Shown here: piece by piece, positions 18,251 to 27,983 of the stretch | Layout: each line of letters opens with the position of its first letter | How positions within the stretch are numbered: the first letter of the stretch is position 1 | DNA from: Leptospira koniambonensis | Lineage (GTDB): Bacteria; Spirochaetota; Leptospiria; Leptospirales; Leptospiraceae | Length of the DNA: 64,000 nt | Reading direction: 5' to 3' | Assembly (NCBI RefSeq): GCF_004769555.1 | Contig: NZ_RQFY01000004.1 | Location: 1-64,000, forward strand | Made by a program: the position numbers and the translations under genes | The notes under the pieces: model-generated | Told to the model about the DNA's origin: nothing | Databases searched by the model: none | The model's input: the letters and a program-made list of their open reading frames with translations, nothing else

Positions 18251-19166
18251 GGCTTGGTTCCGTAATTTTTAAAGAAAGTAAGGAGTTTGAATATTTAGGC
18301 AAATGTAGTTCTTCGGCAAGTTTAGAGGCTTCGTTTAAATATGAATTAATTAGATCAGAGATCTGTCTCTCTAATTGATTTTCTTCTAAAAGTCCTAAAA
18401 TTTCCTGCTTTTTATTTCTTTTCCAATCTTGCCTTTTATCTTCCGGAAGAAAATAGATCATAGAAGAAATGTCTTCATTCTCCAAATCCTCACTTAAATC
18501 CTGATAATCGTCTAAAAGTCTCCAAGCTACGCCGAAAGACTCATACATTCTTTTCACAAGTTCTGCTTGGTCCTTAGAAAAAAAAGATCTGGCAAGTAAG
18601 TATGGCTGCAGGGACCAAATCCCCATTTGAGAACGAAATCTGGAAAGATGAGCCTCTAAACTTTCTGCAATTCCTAGATCTACAATGGATTTAAAATATC
18701 TATCTATGAATTCCTCCACAATCAAAACACCATCATGCACTTCTCTACCAAATAATTTACTAGATTGAGCATATCTGGTCCAAGCCTCGGTCCTAAGCTG
18801 CAGAATGATATGATTCGCTCTTAAAGAACCATCTGTTAAATGATCATCTAAAGAATGAAGTAATAACGCAGAAGAATGAGATTCAAGCAGTAATGTCAGC
18901 CAAGGATTTTCCCAAGGCAAGGCATGAGCGGATTCGTTAATCCAATACAAGATAGAATAACTTGGACTATAATATTTTCTTAAAAAATTAAAACCCTCGG
19001 CTACGCTATTTTGGGAATATTTATATAAGAATAAGACCGCCTCTGTTCTGAGAGAAATTGGCAATCCATAACAAATACTTAAAGCAGAACGATTCAGTAA
19101 CTTGCAGAATTCTTCCGCCTCTCCGGGGTTATCCGAAAGACCGAAATCAAGCCTTTGCATGGCCAC
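18243..19166 (-). CDS. Isoprenoid-synthase-fold protein (class 1, polyprenyl-synthase-like)
   Basis: A 307-residue all-helical protein with two Asp-rich motifs at the spacing of class 1 isoprenoid synthases: DDHLTD (Asp107-Asp112) in SALLLHSLDDHLTDG, and DDYQD (Asp219-Asp223) in GVAWRLLDDYQDLSED. These would bind Mg-diphosphate. The rest is too divergent to name a product, so it could be a prenyl diphosphate synthase, a terpene or squalene-type synthase, or an orphan. Start GTG 19166 or ATG 19160; neither has a strong ribosome site. It overlaps the downstream pseudo-signal-peptidase gene by 8 bases, so the two form an operon. Confidence 0.72.
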   Translation of the reverse strand: MAMQRLDFGLSDNPGEAEEFCKLLNRSALSICYGLPISLRTEAVLFLYKYSQNSVAEGFNFLRKYYSPSYSILYWINESAHALPWENPWLTLLLESHSSALLLHSLDDHLTDGSLRANHIILQLRTEAWTRYAQSSKLFGREVHDGVLIVEEFIDRYFKSIVDLGIAESLEAHLSRFRSQMGIWSLQPYLLARSFFSKDQAELVKRMYESFGVAWRLLDDYQDLSEDLENEDISSMIYFLPEDKRQDWKRNKKQEILGLLEENQLERQISDLINSYLNEASKLAEELHLPKYSNSLLSLKITEPSRA

Positions 19167-19465
19167 ATATTGGAGAAATTTATTTTTTTTACCATTTATT
19201 TAATTTCTTCTAAGAAATTTTTGTGATAAATAAGGTTTTTTGAAGATTCTTTCGGTAATCAATATTCCATTTTAGTATTTTAGAATTTGTTAACGGCTTT
19301 ATCCCAATCATAGTATGCAGCTTTTGGAGCGTTAATTACAATGATAGATTATGTCCCTTAGTTTGGATATAAAATCTTCAGACATACGTTATCTTCCTTA
19401 TTAACCGAAGTAGGACTTTTAGAAGATTATAAAATTAGAATACAGATTCCGCTATACATCCAATA

Positions 19466-19735
19466 TTGTTCTTGCAGATTTTAAATTCCAGAAAGATTCT
19501 CCTGGAATCGGCGGGAAATAGTTTGAGAACTTTTTTAGACTTTATCCATACAGAAAAAGCAAATCATCCTCAATTTATACTTAATATACAAAAAGAAGAT
19601 CCAAATTTTTTACAAGATTGGTTCCAAACAATGGGTTACGATGTTTCTACTTGGGAATGTACCAAGGTGATTGAAACATTTAAGACCACATCGGGTCATA
19701 AAACAAAGGACTCAGGTCCTTCTGCCATACATTAG
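19466..19735 (+). CDS. Small hypothetical protein, possibly a gene remnant
   Basis: An 89-residue frame with only a TTG start and no ribosome site. The composition is protein-like (LQILNSRKILLESAGNSLRTFL, then HPQFILNIQKEDPNFLQDW), and its strand faces away from the operon ending at 17153. In another frame just upstream (about 19380-19470) the DNA also reads as plausible protein (LSSLLTEVGLLEDYKIRI), so this may be the 3' part of a frameshifted gene. Its stop lies 7 bases from the opposing stop at 19742. No family recognised. Confidence 0.4.
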   Translation: MFLQILNSRKILLESAGNSLRTFLDFIHTEKANHPQFILNIQKEDPNFLQDWFQTMGYDVSTWECTKVIETFKTTSGHKTKDSGPSAIH

Positions 19736-19741
19736 AATTCT

Positions 19742-20476
19742 TTAAATCGCTATACCAAATAAAATTTGCAGTTGAGCACCATATGGATTCTGGTGAGACC
19801 TAGCTTCTTTTTCTGGTTCTTGCCAATCTTTTTGTAATTGTCTATAATCCCAGCTTGTATTGGTACCGTATGAACCTCTCTGTTCATGAGTACCTCTTTC
19901 GGGATAGAATAGAATATTTCCGCCCACATGAATGAAAAACCCTGAAGTGAAAATATATCTAAAGCCAGCACCCGCAGAAAGAAAAAGTTTTTGCTGGGAG
20001 ATATTCCAAGCATAGTCCCTATAATTTCCACCCGGGACGTAACCTTCTGTTTTTCTTTGTTTTTCTGAATAAGTTTCTAATCCCGCGCCCGCAGCAAAAT
20101 AATAAGGTCCAGAAAAAGGAAACCATTCCATTTGGAGAGCTAATTGTCTTTGGATCTTCTCTGAATTTGTAAGAGTGAATACTCCTGAAAGATCTGGCTG
20201 CACACCATTTACATCCAGATCAAATCTTTGGATCACTCTTTGTTCCTGCCATTGGAGAGAAGCAGCCAATTTGGAAGAAAATTGTATCCCTGAACCGAAC
20301 CAACTCAGACCGTTTGCAGTAAAACCTCCGATGAAAAATTTTCTGGAACTTCTTCTTCCTGCCTGCTCCAGTTCACCTGGAACAGGAGCAAAATCATTGT
20401 TTCCTTGGGCGAAAGCCGCAGGAGCAATCAGTAAGAAGGACACAAAAAAAAGTTTTTGAATGAGGTTTTGTTTCAT
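19742..20476 (-). CDS. Predicted outer-membrane beta-barrel protein
   Basis: About 244 residues from the ATG at 20476, which has AGGA at good spacing and opens a signal peptide (MKQNLIQKLFFVSFLLIAPAAFAQ). The mature protein has amphipathic strands throughout (FFIGGFTANGLSWFGSGIQF, YYFAAGAGLETY, LFLSAGAGFRYIF, FFIHVGGNILFYP) and ends in a strand GAQLQILFGIAI. This layout suits an 8- to 10-stranded outer-membrane barrel. The final residue is not the canonical Phe. Substrate or function unknown. It follows thiC by ~50 bases on the same strand but looks unrelated. Confidence 0.78.
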   Translation of the reverse strand: MKQNLIQKLFFVSFLLIAPAAFAQGNNDFAPVPGELEQAGRRSSRKFFIGGFTANGLSWFGSGIQFSSKLAASLQWQEQRVIQRFDLDVNGVQPDLSGVFTLTNSEKIQRQLALQMEWFPFSGPYYFAAGAGLETYSEKQRKTEGYVPGGNYRDYAWNISQQKLFLSAGAGFRYIFTSGFFIHVGGNILFYPERGTHEQRGSYGTNTSWDYRQLQKDWQEPEKEARSHQNPYGAQLQILFGIAI

Positions 20477-20526
20477 ACAGATCCTAAAGCCGGTCCAGGA
20501 TTCCAAATTTCTATGGAAAGGTCAAG

Positions 20527-22200
<1,674 letters not shown>

Positions 22201-22243
22201 TTATAATCTTTCGCGGACCTAGATCTCGGGCGTTTGTTTTTTT

Positions 22244-22319
22244 CCGTTTCCCTTCGCAGGCATTATCCTGATCAGGTTCCGGGGACTCTCTCAGAGACTT
22301 TTGGTCCCACCCCCAACGG
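22244..22319 (-). promoter_or_regulatory. TPP (THI-box) riboswitch upstream of thiC
   Basis: On the minus strand the leader reads CTGAGAGAGTCC, then AACCTGATCAGGATAATGCC, the conserved THI-box core of TPP riboswitches. Closing arms CCGTT (22319-22315) and AACGG (22248-22244) form P1. The aptamer ends 127 bases before the thiC start. No clear terminator is visible in the gap, so control may act on translation. Confidence 0.93.
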
Positions 22320-22549
22320 TTCTCTCCATTGGATTCCTAAATTCTAGTCTTGCAAGGAGTTTTTCCAAAACTTCTCACTCGAATTCGCGAGAGATAAGTC
22401 ACTGATTTTTATCAAAATTTTAAAAATCGAAATTAACGAACGGTTGTTAAGATTCTCATATAAGAGGAAGTGAATGTTTATTTTTTACAACAAATGTTCA
22501 AAATAAAATCTTTTATAACGGACTTTTTTATTTTATCCAGAATATCTGT

Positions 22550-22577
22550 TTGACACCCAAGTCCGCATCGATATTGT
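22550..22577 (+). promoter_or_regulatory. Likely sigma-70 promoter of the ompL1 gene
   Basis: TTGACA at 22550-22555 and TATTGT at 22572-22577, with a 16-base spacer, about 90 bases before the ompL1 start. The -35 is a perfect consensus match and the -10 matches four of six. No other gene could be served on this strand. Confidence 0.5.
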
Positions 22578-22665
22578 CCTGTCCAATGCTTGGACCCCAA
22601 GATAGACATAAACGGTCCAGGTGAAAAACCACTCTACTATACGAAAAGTTTAAGGAGCTATTTAA

Positions 22666-23562
22666 ATGGTTCGTAACATCACGAAAGCTTTGTTAGTTTT
22701 CGCCGTACTTTGTTCTTCATTCGGCTTAAGCGCAAAGTCTTACATCACTGGAGGCCTCGGTCTTCAATTTGACCTTGGATCATTGGGCGATACAATTGCA
22801 ACCGACGGTTTGGACTCTTCCAGCAGTTATGCTACTACAGATTCCAAAGGGACTACTACAGGAGTTCTTCCTCGTCGTGCAATCATCCCTGAAAACCGCT
22901 TACTCAGTCTACAGCACACTACAAACGGATTGATCAGCGCTAAAACTAGCGGTGCAATGTCCGGTCTTGTTCTTTCCTTAGGTTACGAGCATGATTTCGG
23001 AAAAGCATTCTTCTGGAGAGTAAACGCACACTACACTCGTAAAGTTATGGGTGGAGAGACTACTGCAAAATTCTTAGGACAAACCTTCTACGATATCACT
23101 TGGGATTATCACGCAATCCAAATTCCATTTAACATAGGTATCAAATTGAATGTAACTGAAGATTCTAGCTTCTATATCGGAGCTGGGGTTCACTACTTCA
23201 ATGGTGGATGGAGTCTTCAAGGAAGCAACCGTTTGAGCGATGTTCATGATGCTCTTGTTGGAGCTGGTGTTACCAACTCTACTATCTTAGGACTTGTAGC
23301 AGATGGAACTGATCCTGCTGCAAACTGGGAAAAAACAACATTCCAAGTTTCCGGAGTGGCTCCAAACTGGTTGATCGGAGCTCAATCCAGAATTTCCGAC
23401 AAAGGTCATATCTATATGGAAGTTGAGACTCTATTCTCCTTCAAATACGGTATTGCTCACCCATCTTCTGTTGGTGGAATCGCAGGTTTAGCACCTTCCG
23501 TTGCTTATCCTCAAGTTCTTGGTGGAAACCAGTACAGATTCGGATACAAACACGAACTCTAA
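22666..23562 (+). CDS. ompL1: OmpL1 porin, copy 1
   Basis: A 298-residue outer-membrane porin. Signal MVRNITKALLVFAVLCSSFGLSA, then the OmpL1 order of strands: KSYITGGLGLQFDLGSLG, a variable loop with TIATDGLDSSS, GVLPRRAIIPENRLLSL, FFWRVNAHYTRKVMGG, IGIKLNVTEDSSFYIGAGVHYFNGGWSL, LVADGTDPAANWE, VSGVAPNWLIGAQSRISDKGHIYMEVETL, and terminal YRFGYKHEL. These match the OmpL1 I recognise from pathogenic Leptospira. The first extracellular loop is shorter and lacks the Cys-containing insert I recall from pathogen OmpL1. A good promoter and a terminator bracket it. Confidence 0.9.
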   Translation: MVRNITKALLVFAVLCSSFGLSAKSYITGGLGLQFDLGSLGDTIATDGLDSSSSYATTDSKGTTTGVLPRRAIIPENRLLSLQHTTNGLISAKTSGAMSGLVLSLGYEHDFGKAFFWRVNAHYTRKVMGGETTAKFLGQTFYDITWDYHAIQIPFNIGIKLNVTEDSSFYIGAGVHYFNGGWSLQGSNRLSDVHDALVGAGVTNSTILGLVADGTDPAANWEKTTFQVSGVAPNWLIGAQSRISDKGHIYMEVETLFSFKYGIAHPSSVGGIAGLAPSVAYPQVLGGNQYRFGYKHEL

Positions 23563-23589
23563 TTCTTAGATTTCTTGTCTGTATGCAAA

Positions 23590-23616
23590 GGCTCTCCGTT
23601 GCGGAGGGCCTTTTTT
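23590..23616 (+). terminator. Intrinsic terminator after ompL1 copy 1
   Basis: GGCTCTCCG-TTG-CGGAGGGCC, a 9-bp stem with one G.U pair (23590-23610), followed by six T. It lies 28 bases after the ompL1 stop, so the second copy must be transcribed from its own promoter. Confidence 0.9.
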
Positions 23617-23822
23617 ATTTTCACTTCTTCTCCCGAAACGTTAGTTTTCTTCCTAAATTAATAAGCGAAATATAAGTTTCGCCATCCCTAAGGGTACAAA
23701 TACCCTCTTCAAAACTTTATCACATAACAATCATGTAATGACCTAAAACGAAAAAACGATGGCTGTCTTAGAGTGTATCCATTTCCAGTGAAAATGTTTT
23801 AAAACTCACTCCGGAGATAATC

Positions 23823-24719
23823 ATGATAAAAACCGCCAGAAGAACATTTCTGATCCTTCTATTCCTAATACCTGGAATTTACTTAAATGCAAAATCTTAC
23901 GTGATGGGTAGTGCAGGACTACAATTTGATTTAGGGGATTTAGGAAGCACTATCGCGACTGATGGTTTAGATTCCTCCAGCAATTATGCAACTATGGACA
24001 GCACGAACACTACTCCCGGAGTTCTTCCTCGTAGAGCAGTCATTCCTGAAAACCGTCTACTCACATTACAACATTCTTCTAATGGATTAATAAGTGCTAA
24101 AACTAGCGGTGCAATGACTGGACTTGTACTTTCCTTAGGTTATGAGCAAGACTTTGGAAAAACATTCTTCTGGAGAGTAAACGCACATTATACCCGCAAA
24201 GTTATGGGCGGAGATACAGAAGCGAAATTCGCAGGACAATCTTTCTATCATATGACCTGGGACTATAATGCTATCCAAATTCCAGTAAACGTTGGGATCA
24301 AACTTTCAGTTTCAGAAGATGCTTCCATTTATATTGGAGCAGGAGTTCACTACTTTAAAGGTGGATGGAGTTTAGCTGGGAATAATCGTTTGAATGATGT
24401 TCATGAACTACTAGTTGCTGCGGGTATAACAGATACAACAGTACTTGGTTTAGTTGCAGATGGAACAGATCCTTCTGCCAATTGGGAAAACACAAAATTT
24501 AATGTCTCCGGAATTGCACCCAACTGGCTATTTGGTGCACAGGCAAGAATATCAGATAAGGGTCATATATATATGGAAATGGAAACTTTGTTTTCCTTCA
24601 AATATGGAATTGCTCATCCTACCTCTGAAGGTGGAATTATAGGTTTAGCACCAAGTGTTGCATATCCTCAAGTTTTAGGTGGCAACCAATATAGATTCGG
24701 ATATAAACACGAGATCTGA
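23823..24719 (+). CDS. OmpL1 porin, copy 2 (tandem paralogue)
   Basis: A 298-residue porin of the same length and layout as the preceding gene; nearly every motif is shared (GVLPRRAVIPENRLLTLQH, FFWRVNAHYTRKVMGG, IYIGAGVHYFKGGWSL, YRFGYKHEI). The signal is different (MIKTARRTFLILLFLIPGIYLNA), and changes are scattered. The AT-richer codon use also differs from copy 1, so the duplication is not recent. It has its own ~260-bp upstream region beyond the terminator. GGAG lies 7 bases before the ATG. It probably forms trimers in the outer membrane like other porins (inference). Confidence 0.88.
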   Translation: MIKTARRTFLILLFLIPGIYLNAKSYVMGSAGLQFDLGDLGSTIATDGLDSSSNYATMDSTNTTPGVLPRRAVIPENRLLTLQHSSNGLISAKTSGAMTGLVLSLGYEQDFGKTFFWRVNAHYTRKVMGGDTEAKFAGQSFYHMTWDYNAIQIPVNVGIKLSVSEDASIYIGAGVHYFKGGWSLAGNNRLNDVHELLVAAGITDTTVLGLVADGTDPSANWENTKFNVSGIAPNWLFGAQARISDKGHIYMEMETLFSFKYGIAHPTSEGGIIGLAPSVAYPQVLGGNQYRFGYKHEI

Positions 24720-24818
24720 GTTAACATCTTTTTTTCGTTTGTGCAAAGGTTCGTAAGGAAGGAGAGCCTATCTCGAAATGTAAGAAAGGGGCCCAAAAGT
24801 TTAAAGGGAATATGTCTA

Positions 24819-25505
24819 TTATAAACGCCCCCAAGAAGCTGAATAAGCTCCGATAAGGTCTCCTAATTTGTATCCGAAGGATCCATCCTTTGGATACAAT
24901 CTTTTAATTTCGGTTTTCAACTCACTAGTGATCTGGTCTGCTGCTCCATGGCATTTTAGACAAACGGGATCATTTACATAGATCGGTCGCATGAAATGAA
25001 GAGACTTTGGTAAGCTCTCTGAAAATATGAATGCAGGATTTTCCTTAGAACCGAACTCTTTCCATTCGGAAAGCGCTCTTATTTCCCAATCCTTCGGCAG
25101 ATGATCAGGGTTCCGACTTCTTTCCGAGACCCTTCGAATATCTAATCTAGGATATGTGAATATAAGATTCTTCTCTTTTTCTTCCGAGAAAGTACGGCAG
25201 GTCACAAGAGAAGCAAGACTTCCTTTTTTACGGATCGAGTCCTTTAAATCTTTCGTTAAACTCTCTTCAGATTCGGAGAAGAGTTTCATGAGAATTGCTT
25301 TCCTTTCTGCATCCTCTTCTCTAACACAGAATGATAATGAAGCCAAGCTTATGCAGATAATGAAAGCTCGAAAATAAATCCCTTCCGAATGAAATAATCT
25401 GGAGAATTTCACAAAACGATAATGCGATCCAATCCGTTTTTGCCAATTAATATAATAATCTTGCGATAAGTTTAGACAAACTCTATCCAATTTGGAAGAT
25501 TTCAC
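24819..25505 (-). CDS. DUF3365 / Tll0287-like haem-domain protein
   Basis: Up to 228 residues. A hydrophobic segment ending in LASLSFC suggests a lipoprotein. A GTG at 25412 would place it in a typical signal, whereas the GTG at 25505 would give a long leader, so the shorter start is favoured. The domain has DLRRVSERSRNPDHLPKDWE-type residues, FMRPIYVNDPVCLKCHG and GYKLGDLIGAYS. The CLKCH motif is a c-type haem attachment site, as in the Tll0287-like domain of sensor proteins. No kinase or receptor part is attached. It is probably a periplasmic redox or gas sensor or electron carrier; partner unknown. Confidence 0.82.
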   Translation of the reverse strand: MKSSKLDRVCLNLSQDYYINWQKRIGSHYRFVKFSRLFHSEGIYFRAFIICISLASLSFCVREEDAERKAILMKLFSESEESLTKDLKDSIRKKGSLASLVTCRTFSEEKEKNLIFTYPRLDIRRVSERSRNPDHLPKDWEIRALSEWKEFGSKENPAFIFSESLPKSLHFMRPIYVNDPVCLKCHGAADQITSELKTEIKRLYPKDGSFGYKLGDLIGAYSASWGRL

Positions 25506-25657
25506 TAAACAAATTCTTTACGAATGAAAATCATGTTTTTACCATTACTAGAAAATTTTCAAGTTGAAAGGTTTGATCTTCTGCTTTGACTGTCCGTTAT
25601 CCGTAATTCTTCTAACTTCGTTTCGGGAATTACGAGTTTATAATAGGATAAGGTTGA

Positions 25658-26125
25658 ATGAAGGTTAAATTACTTATTTTCAGCTGTTTTTTATTCATTG
25701 GATTTGCCAATTGCACCGGTGCAAATTTTGGGAATACTATAGGAGCTACTCCAAACACAAATCCCACTAAAAATTATGGATTCGTGTTAGGCTTAAGCCC
25801 TCTTGTTACTAAAGGAGCCTACTTAATTCATAGTGGGGATATACCCGGCCAGATCGGCTTCGGAGCGGAAGCGAACTTAACTGGAACAGCTTGCAGCCGA
25901 AGTATTCTCAACTTAATCGCTTTCGGTGATTCATCATTAGCGGCCGCTAAAGAAAATGGAAAGATCAATAAGATCGCGGCGGTCAATTATGAGCAGTTTG
26001 CAATTTTAGAAGGTGTTTACCATAGCTTTTGTACGGTGATTACAGGTAGTGCTGGTTCTAGCACGCCATCATCCACAATTCCAGTTCTTTCCGCTGATCC
26101 AAACCTAACTCCAAAGAAAAGATAA
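25658..26125 (+). CDS. TRL-like lipoprotein 1
   Basis: A 155-residue protein with a lipobox (FIGFANC, Cys19). The TRL-like family core is present: GTACSRSILNLIAFGDSSLAAAKENGKINKIAAVNYEQFAILEGVYHSFCTVITG, with the two Cys that bracket the domain and the GDSS turn. A Ser/Thr/Pro-rich tail follows (about 133-155), which the next two genes lack. Function of the family is unknown. First of three tandem copies 6 bases apart, so surely an operon. Confidence 0.85.
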   Translation: MKVKLLIFSCFLFIGFANCTGANFGNTIGATPNTNPTKNYGFVLGLSPLVTKGAYLIHSGDIPGQIGFGAEANLTGTACSRSILNLIAFGDSSLAAAKENGKINKIAAVNYEQFAILEGVYHSFCTVITGSAGSSTPSSTIPVLSADPNLTPKKR

Positions 26126-26131
26126 TCCAAA

Positions 26132-26470
26132 ATGGCCAAGACAATGAAACATATAACGATCAAAATATTAATTGCCGTGGGAATCATACTAGGCTCTTTC
26201 ACGAATTGTTCAAATGGACCAGTAGGAGGGTTTATCTATGCTGGAACTGAATTTCCAGGTGAATTCAACACACTGAATAATGTAGCCTCTGTCAAAAAAG
26301 CTGAAGGTTGCACGAGAAGCGTCCTGGGTCTTGTTACTTGGGGCGACTCCGGGGTAGGTCAAATTGCTTTAGCAAATAAAATAACAAAAATAGCAACGAT
26401 AGATCATTCTACAATGTCTGTTCTAACTTTAGTTTATAGAAATTATTGCACCATCGTTGTGGGAGAATAA
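26132..26470 (+). CDS. TRL-like lipoprotein 2
   Basis: A 112-residue protein. An ATG at 26132 or 26144 (MKHITIKI) can start it; the second gives a tighter signal before the lipobox FTNC. The core reads GCTRSVLGLVTWGDSGVGQIALANKITKIATIDHSTMSVLTLVYRNYCTIVVGE, the same scheme as its neighbours with both Cys kept. It ends right after the second Cys strand, without the tail of copy 1. Probably surface-anchored; role unknown. Confidence 0.85.
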   Translation: MAKTMKHITIKILIAVGIILGSFTNCSNGPVGGFIYAGTEFPGEFNTLNNVASVKKAEGCTRSVLGLVTWGDSGVGQIALANKITKIATIDHSTMSVLTLVYRNYCTIVVGE

Positions 26471-26476
26471 CTATTT

Positions 26477-26815
26477 ATGAAAAAGACAATATTTTTAATA
26501 TTAATTTCCTTTAGCTCTTTTGCTTCATTCAATTGTGCAACAAGTATCTTGCCTGCAGCAATTTTTGGTTCAGCAGAATATCATGTCTCTGGAACTCCTA
26601 CCGGAGGACCAACTGATGCAAAAATCCTAAAAAGCGGTCAGTCTTGTAACATTTACTCACTTTTGAATGTTTTCTTCTATTCAGGCGGAGAAGGAAGCAT
26701 TATCGAAGCGGCGCAAAAAGCAGGAATCAAGAAAATTGCAGTAGTTGATAAAAGTGTACTATCAGTTTTCGCACCTATTTTTTCGAGAGAGTGTGTAGTA
26801 GTTTACGGAGAATAA
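26477..26815 (+). CDS. TRL-like lipoprotein 3
   Basis: A 112-residue protein with lipobox FNC (Cys20). The core is more divergent: SGQSCNIYSLLNVFFYSGGEGSIIEAAQKAGIKKIAVVDKSVLSVFAPIFSRECVVVYGE. Here the GDS turn of the others is replaced by SGGEGS, but the Cys spacing and the IKKIAVVD strand are kept. Last gene of the three-gene unit; the strong hairpin at 26879-26910 follows. Confidence 0.8.
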   Translation: MKKTIFLILISFSSFASFNCATSILPAAIFGSAEYHVSGTPTGGPTDAKILKSGQSCNIYSLLNVFFYSGGEGSIIEAAQKAGIKKIAVVDKSVLSVFAPIFSRECVVVYGE

Positions 26816-26878
26816 GCCTTACAAATTCTTTCTTACTACAATCCAGTTATTGGGTATAGTTCTGAAAGGAATCCTTGT

Positions 26879-26914
26879 AAAACCCGAAGAGATTTTATCC
26901 TTCGGGTTTTCTTA
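26879..26914. terminator. Bidirectional terminator
   Basis: AAAACCCGAAG (26879-26889) pairs perfectly with CTTCGGGTTTT (26900-26910) around a 10-base loop. The T-rich flank follows on the plus strand, and the A-run serves the minus strand. It lies between the stops of the third TRL-like gene and pcm. Confidence 0.9.
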
Positions 26915-26921
26915 TTTTACC

Positions 26922-27623
26922 TCAAACCAAATCTATTCTCCCTAAAAGGGGAACAAACTTCACAGGCAATCTGTTTGTTTCTTCAAAGTGATTTTGTTTT
27001 TTTCTTAATGTAAGAAGATATTGTACTTCTTCTTTCCATTCTACCGGAAGAACGGCGGTCCCTTCTTCCGGTAGAGATTCAAAGACTAAACTTCCGGGTC
27101 CTGGGATTTTTGGGAAACATGCAGAAGACACAAACTTGGAAAATTTCCCTTTTGTTTGAGTGAGGAGTAACGCGTCTCCAAATAGGATCTTATTTCTTTT
27201 AGTAAACCCTGGAGACCAACTTTCTAAAACTTCTAAAGATCGTTCGTATAATTCAGGAATGATCTCTGATGAGATCAGTTTTGCTCCGAGCGAATCTAAA
27301 ATTGCGGCTAAATATCCAGAACCTGTGCCTATTTCTAAAATTATATCTCCGGATCTAACCTGGAGTTGATCAGCGATATAGGCGACTATATATGGTTGGG
27401 AGATAGTTTGTTCTTCACCGATCGGAACTGCTTTATCATCGTAAGAATATTCTCTAAATTTTTCAGGAAGGAAAATATGTCTGGGAACTTTTAGAAATGC
27501 AGAAAGTAAATTTGGGTCCTTGATCCCTCTTTCTAAAATTTGGGTTCGAACCATTCTCTCTCTTGCAAGAACAGTCCCCTCATCATCAAATTTGGAGACG
27601 AAGCCTAAATCAGGATTTTCCAT
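26922..27623 (-). CDS. pcm: Protein-L-isoaspartate O-methyltransferase
   Basis: A 233-residue cytoplasmic enzyme that methylates isoaspartyl residues in damaged proteins using S-adenosylmethionine. Recognisable segments are the lead RERMVRTQILERGIKDPNLLSAFLKVPRHIFLP, the YDDKAVPIGEEQTISQPYIVA substrate loop, and the SAM-binding ILEIGTGSGYLAAIL (near residue 97). After the fold the sequence diverges: the usual post-II GGAP block is replaced by VSSACFPKIPG, so the catalytic surface is not fully typical. ATG start; single gene. Confidence 0.9.
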   Translation of the reverse strand: MENPDLGFVSKFDDEGTVLARERMVRTQILERGIKDPNLLSAFLKVPRHIFLPEKFREYSYDDKAVPIGEEQTISQPYIVAYIADQLQVRSGDIILEIGTGSGYLAAILDSLGAKLISSEIIPELYERSLEVLESWSPGFTKRNKILFGDALLLTQTKGKFSKFVSSACFPKIPGPGSLVFESLPEEGTAVLPVEWKEEVQYLLTLRKKQNHFEETNRLPVKFVPLLGRIDLV

Positions 27624-27662
27624 TGACGTATAGGCCCGGCTCAGTAGTTTGGTTATGGGTTC

Positions 27663-27735
<73 letters not shown>

Positions 27736-27743
27736 AAACCCGA

Positions 27744-27983
27744 TTATCCGTTCTTCCTTTCCTCTCCCAATTTCCATAATTCTGTAAATACCAGATCCTC
27801 TACTTGTTTGCAAAGTTCGGGCTTATATAATTTTTTTACCGGCGGTTTAGGGTAGATATGTATCTCGTCCGTGTCCGGTATATAAGTAAGCATCCGTAAA
27901 ATCTGGTCCTCCCCTTCGATTTCGTACATCGTGTAGGACATCCCCTTTGCTGGGATGATTTGAGAAGTTTCCAAGTATTTCAT
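27744..27983 (-). CDS. Conserved small protein of unknown function
   Basis: 79 residues, ATG start, no signal or membrane segment. The sequence is rich in charged residues and Tyr/Pro (DTDEIHIYPKPPVKKLYKPELCKQVEDLVFTELWKLGEERKNG) and reads like a small soluble protein with an N-terminal strand pair and a C-terminal helix. It lies 9 bases from the tRNA-Phe end, opposite strand. No family is recognised; the composition and clean boundaries favour a real gene. Confidence 0.6.
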   Translation of the reverse strand: MKYLETSQIIPAKGMSYTMYEIEGEDQILRMLTYIPDTDEIHIYPKPPVKKLYKPELCKQVEDLVFTELWKLGEERKNG

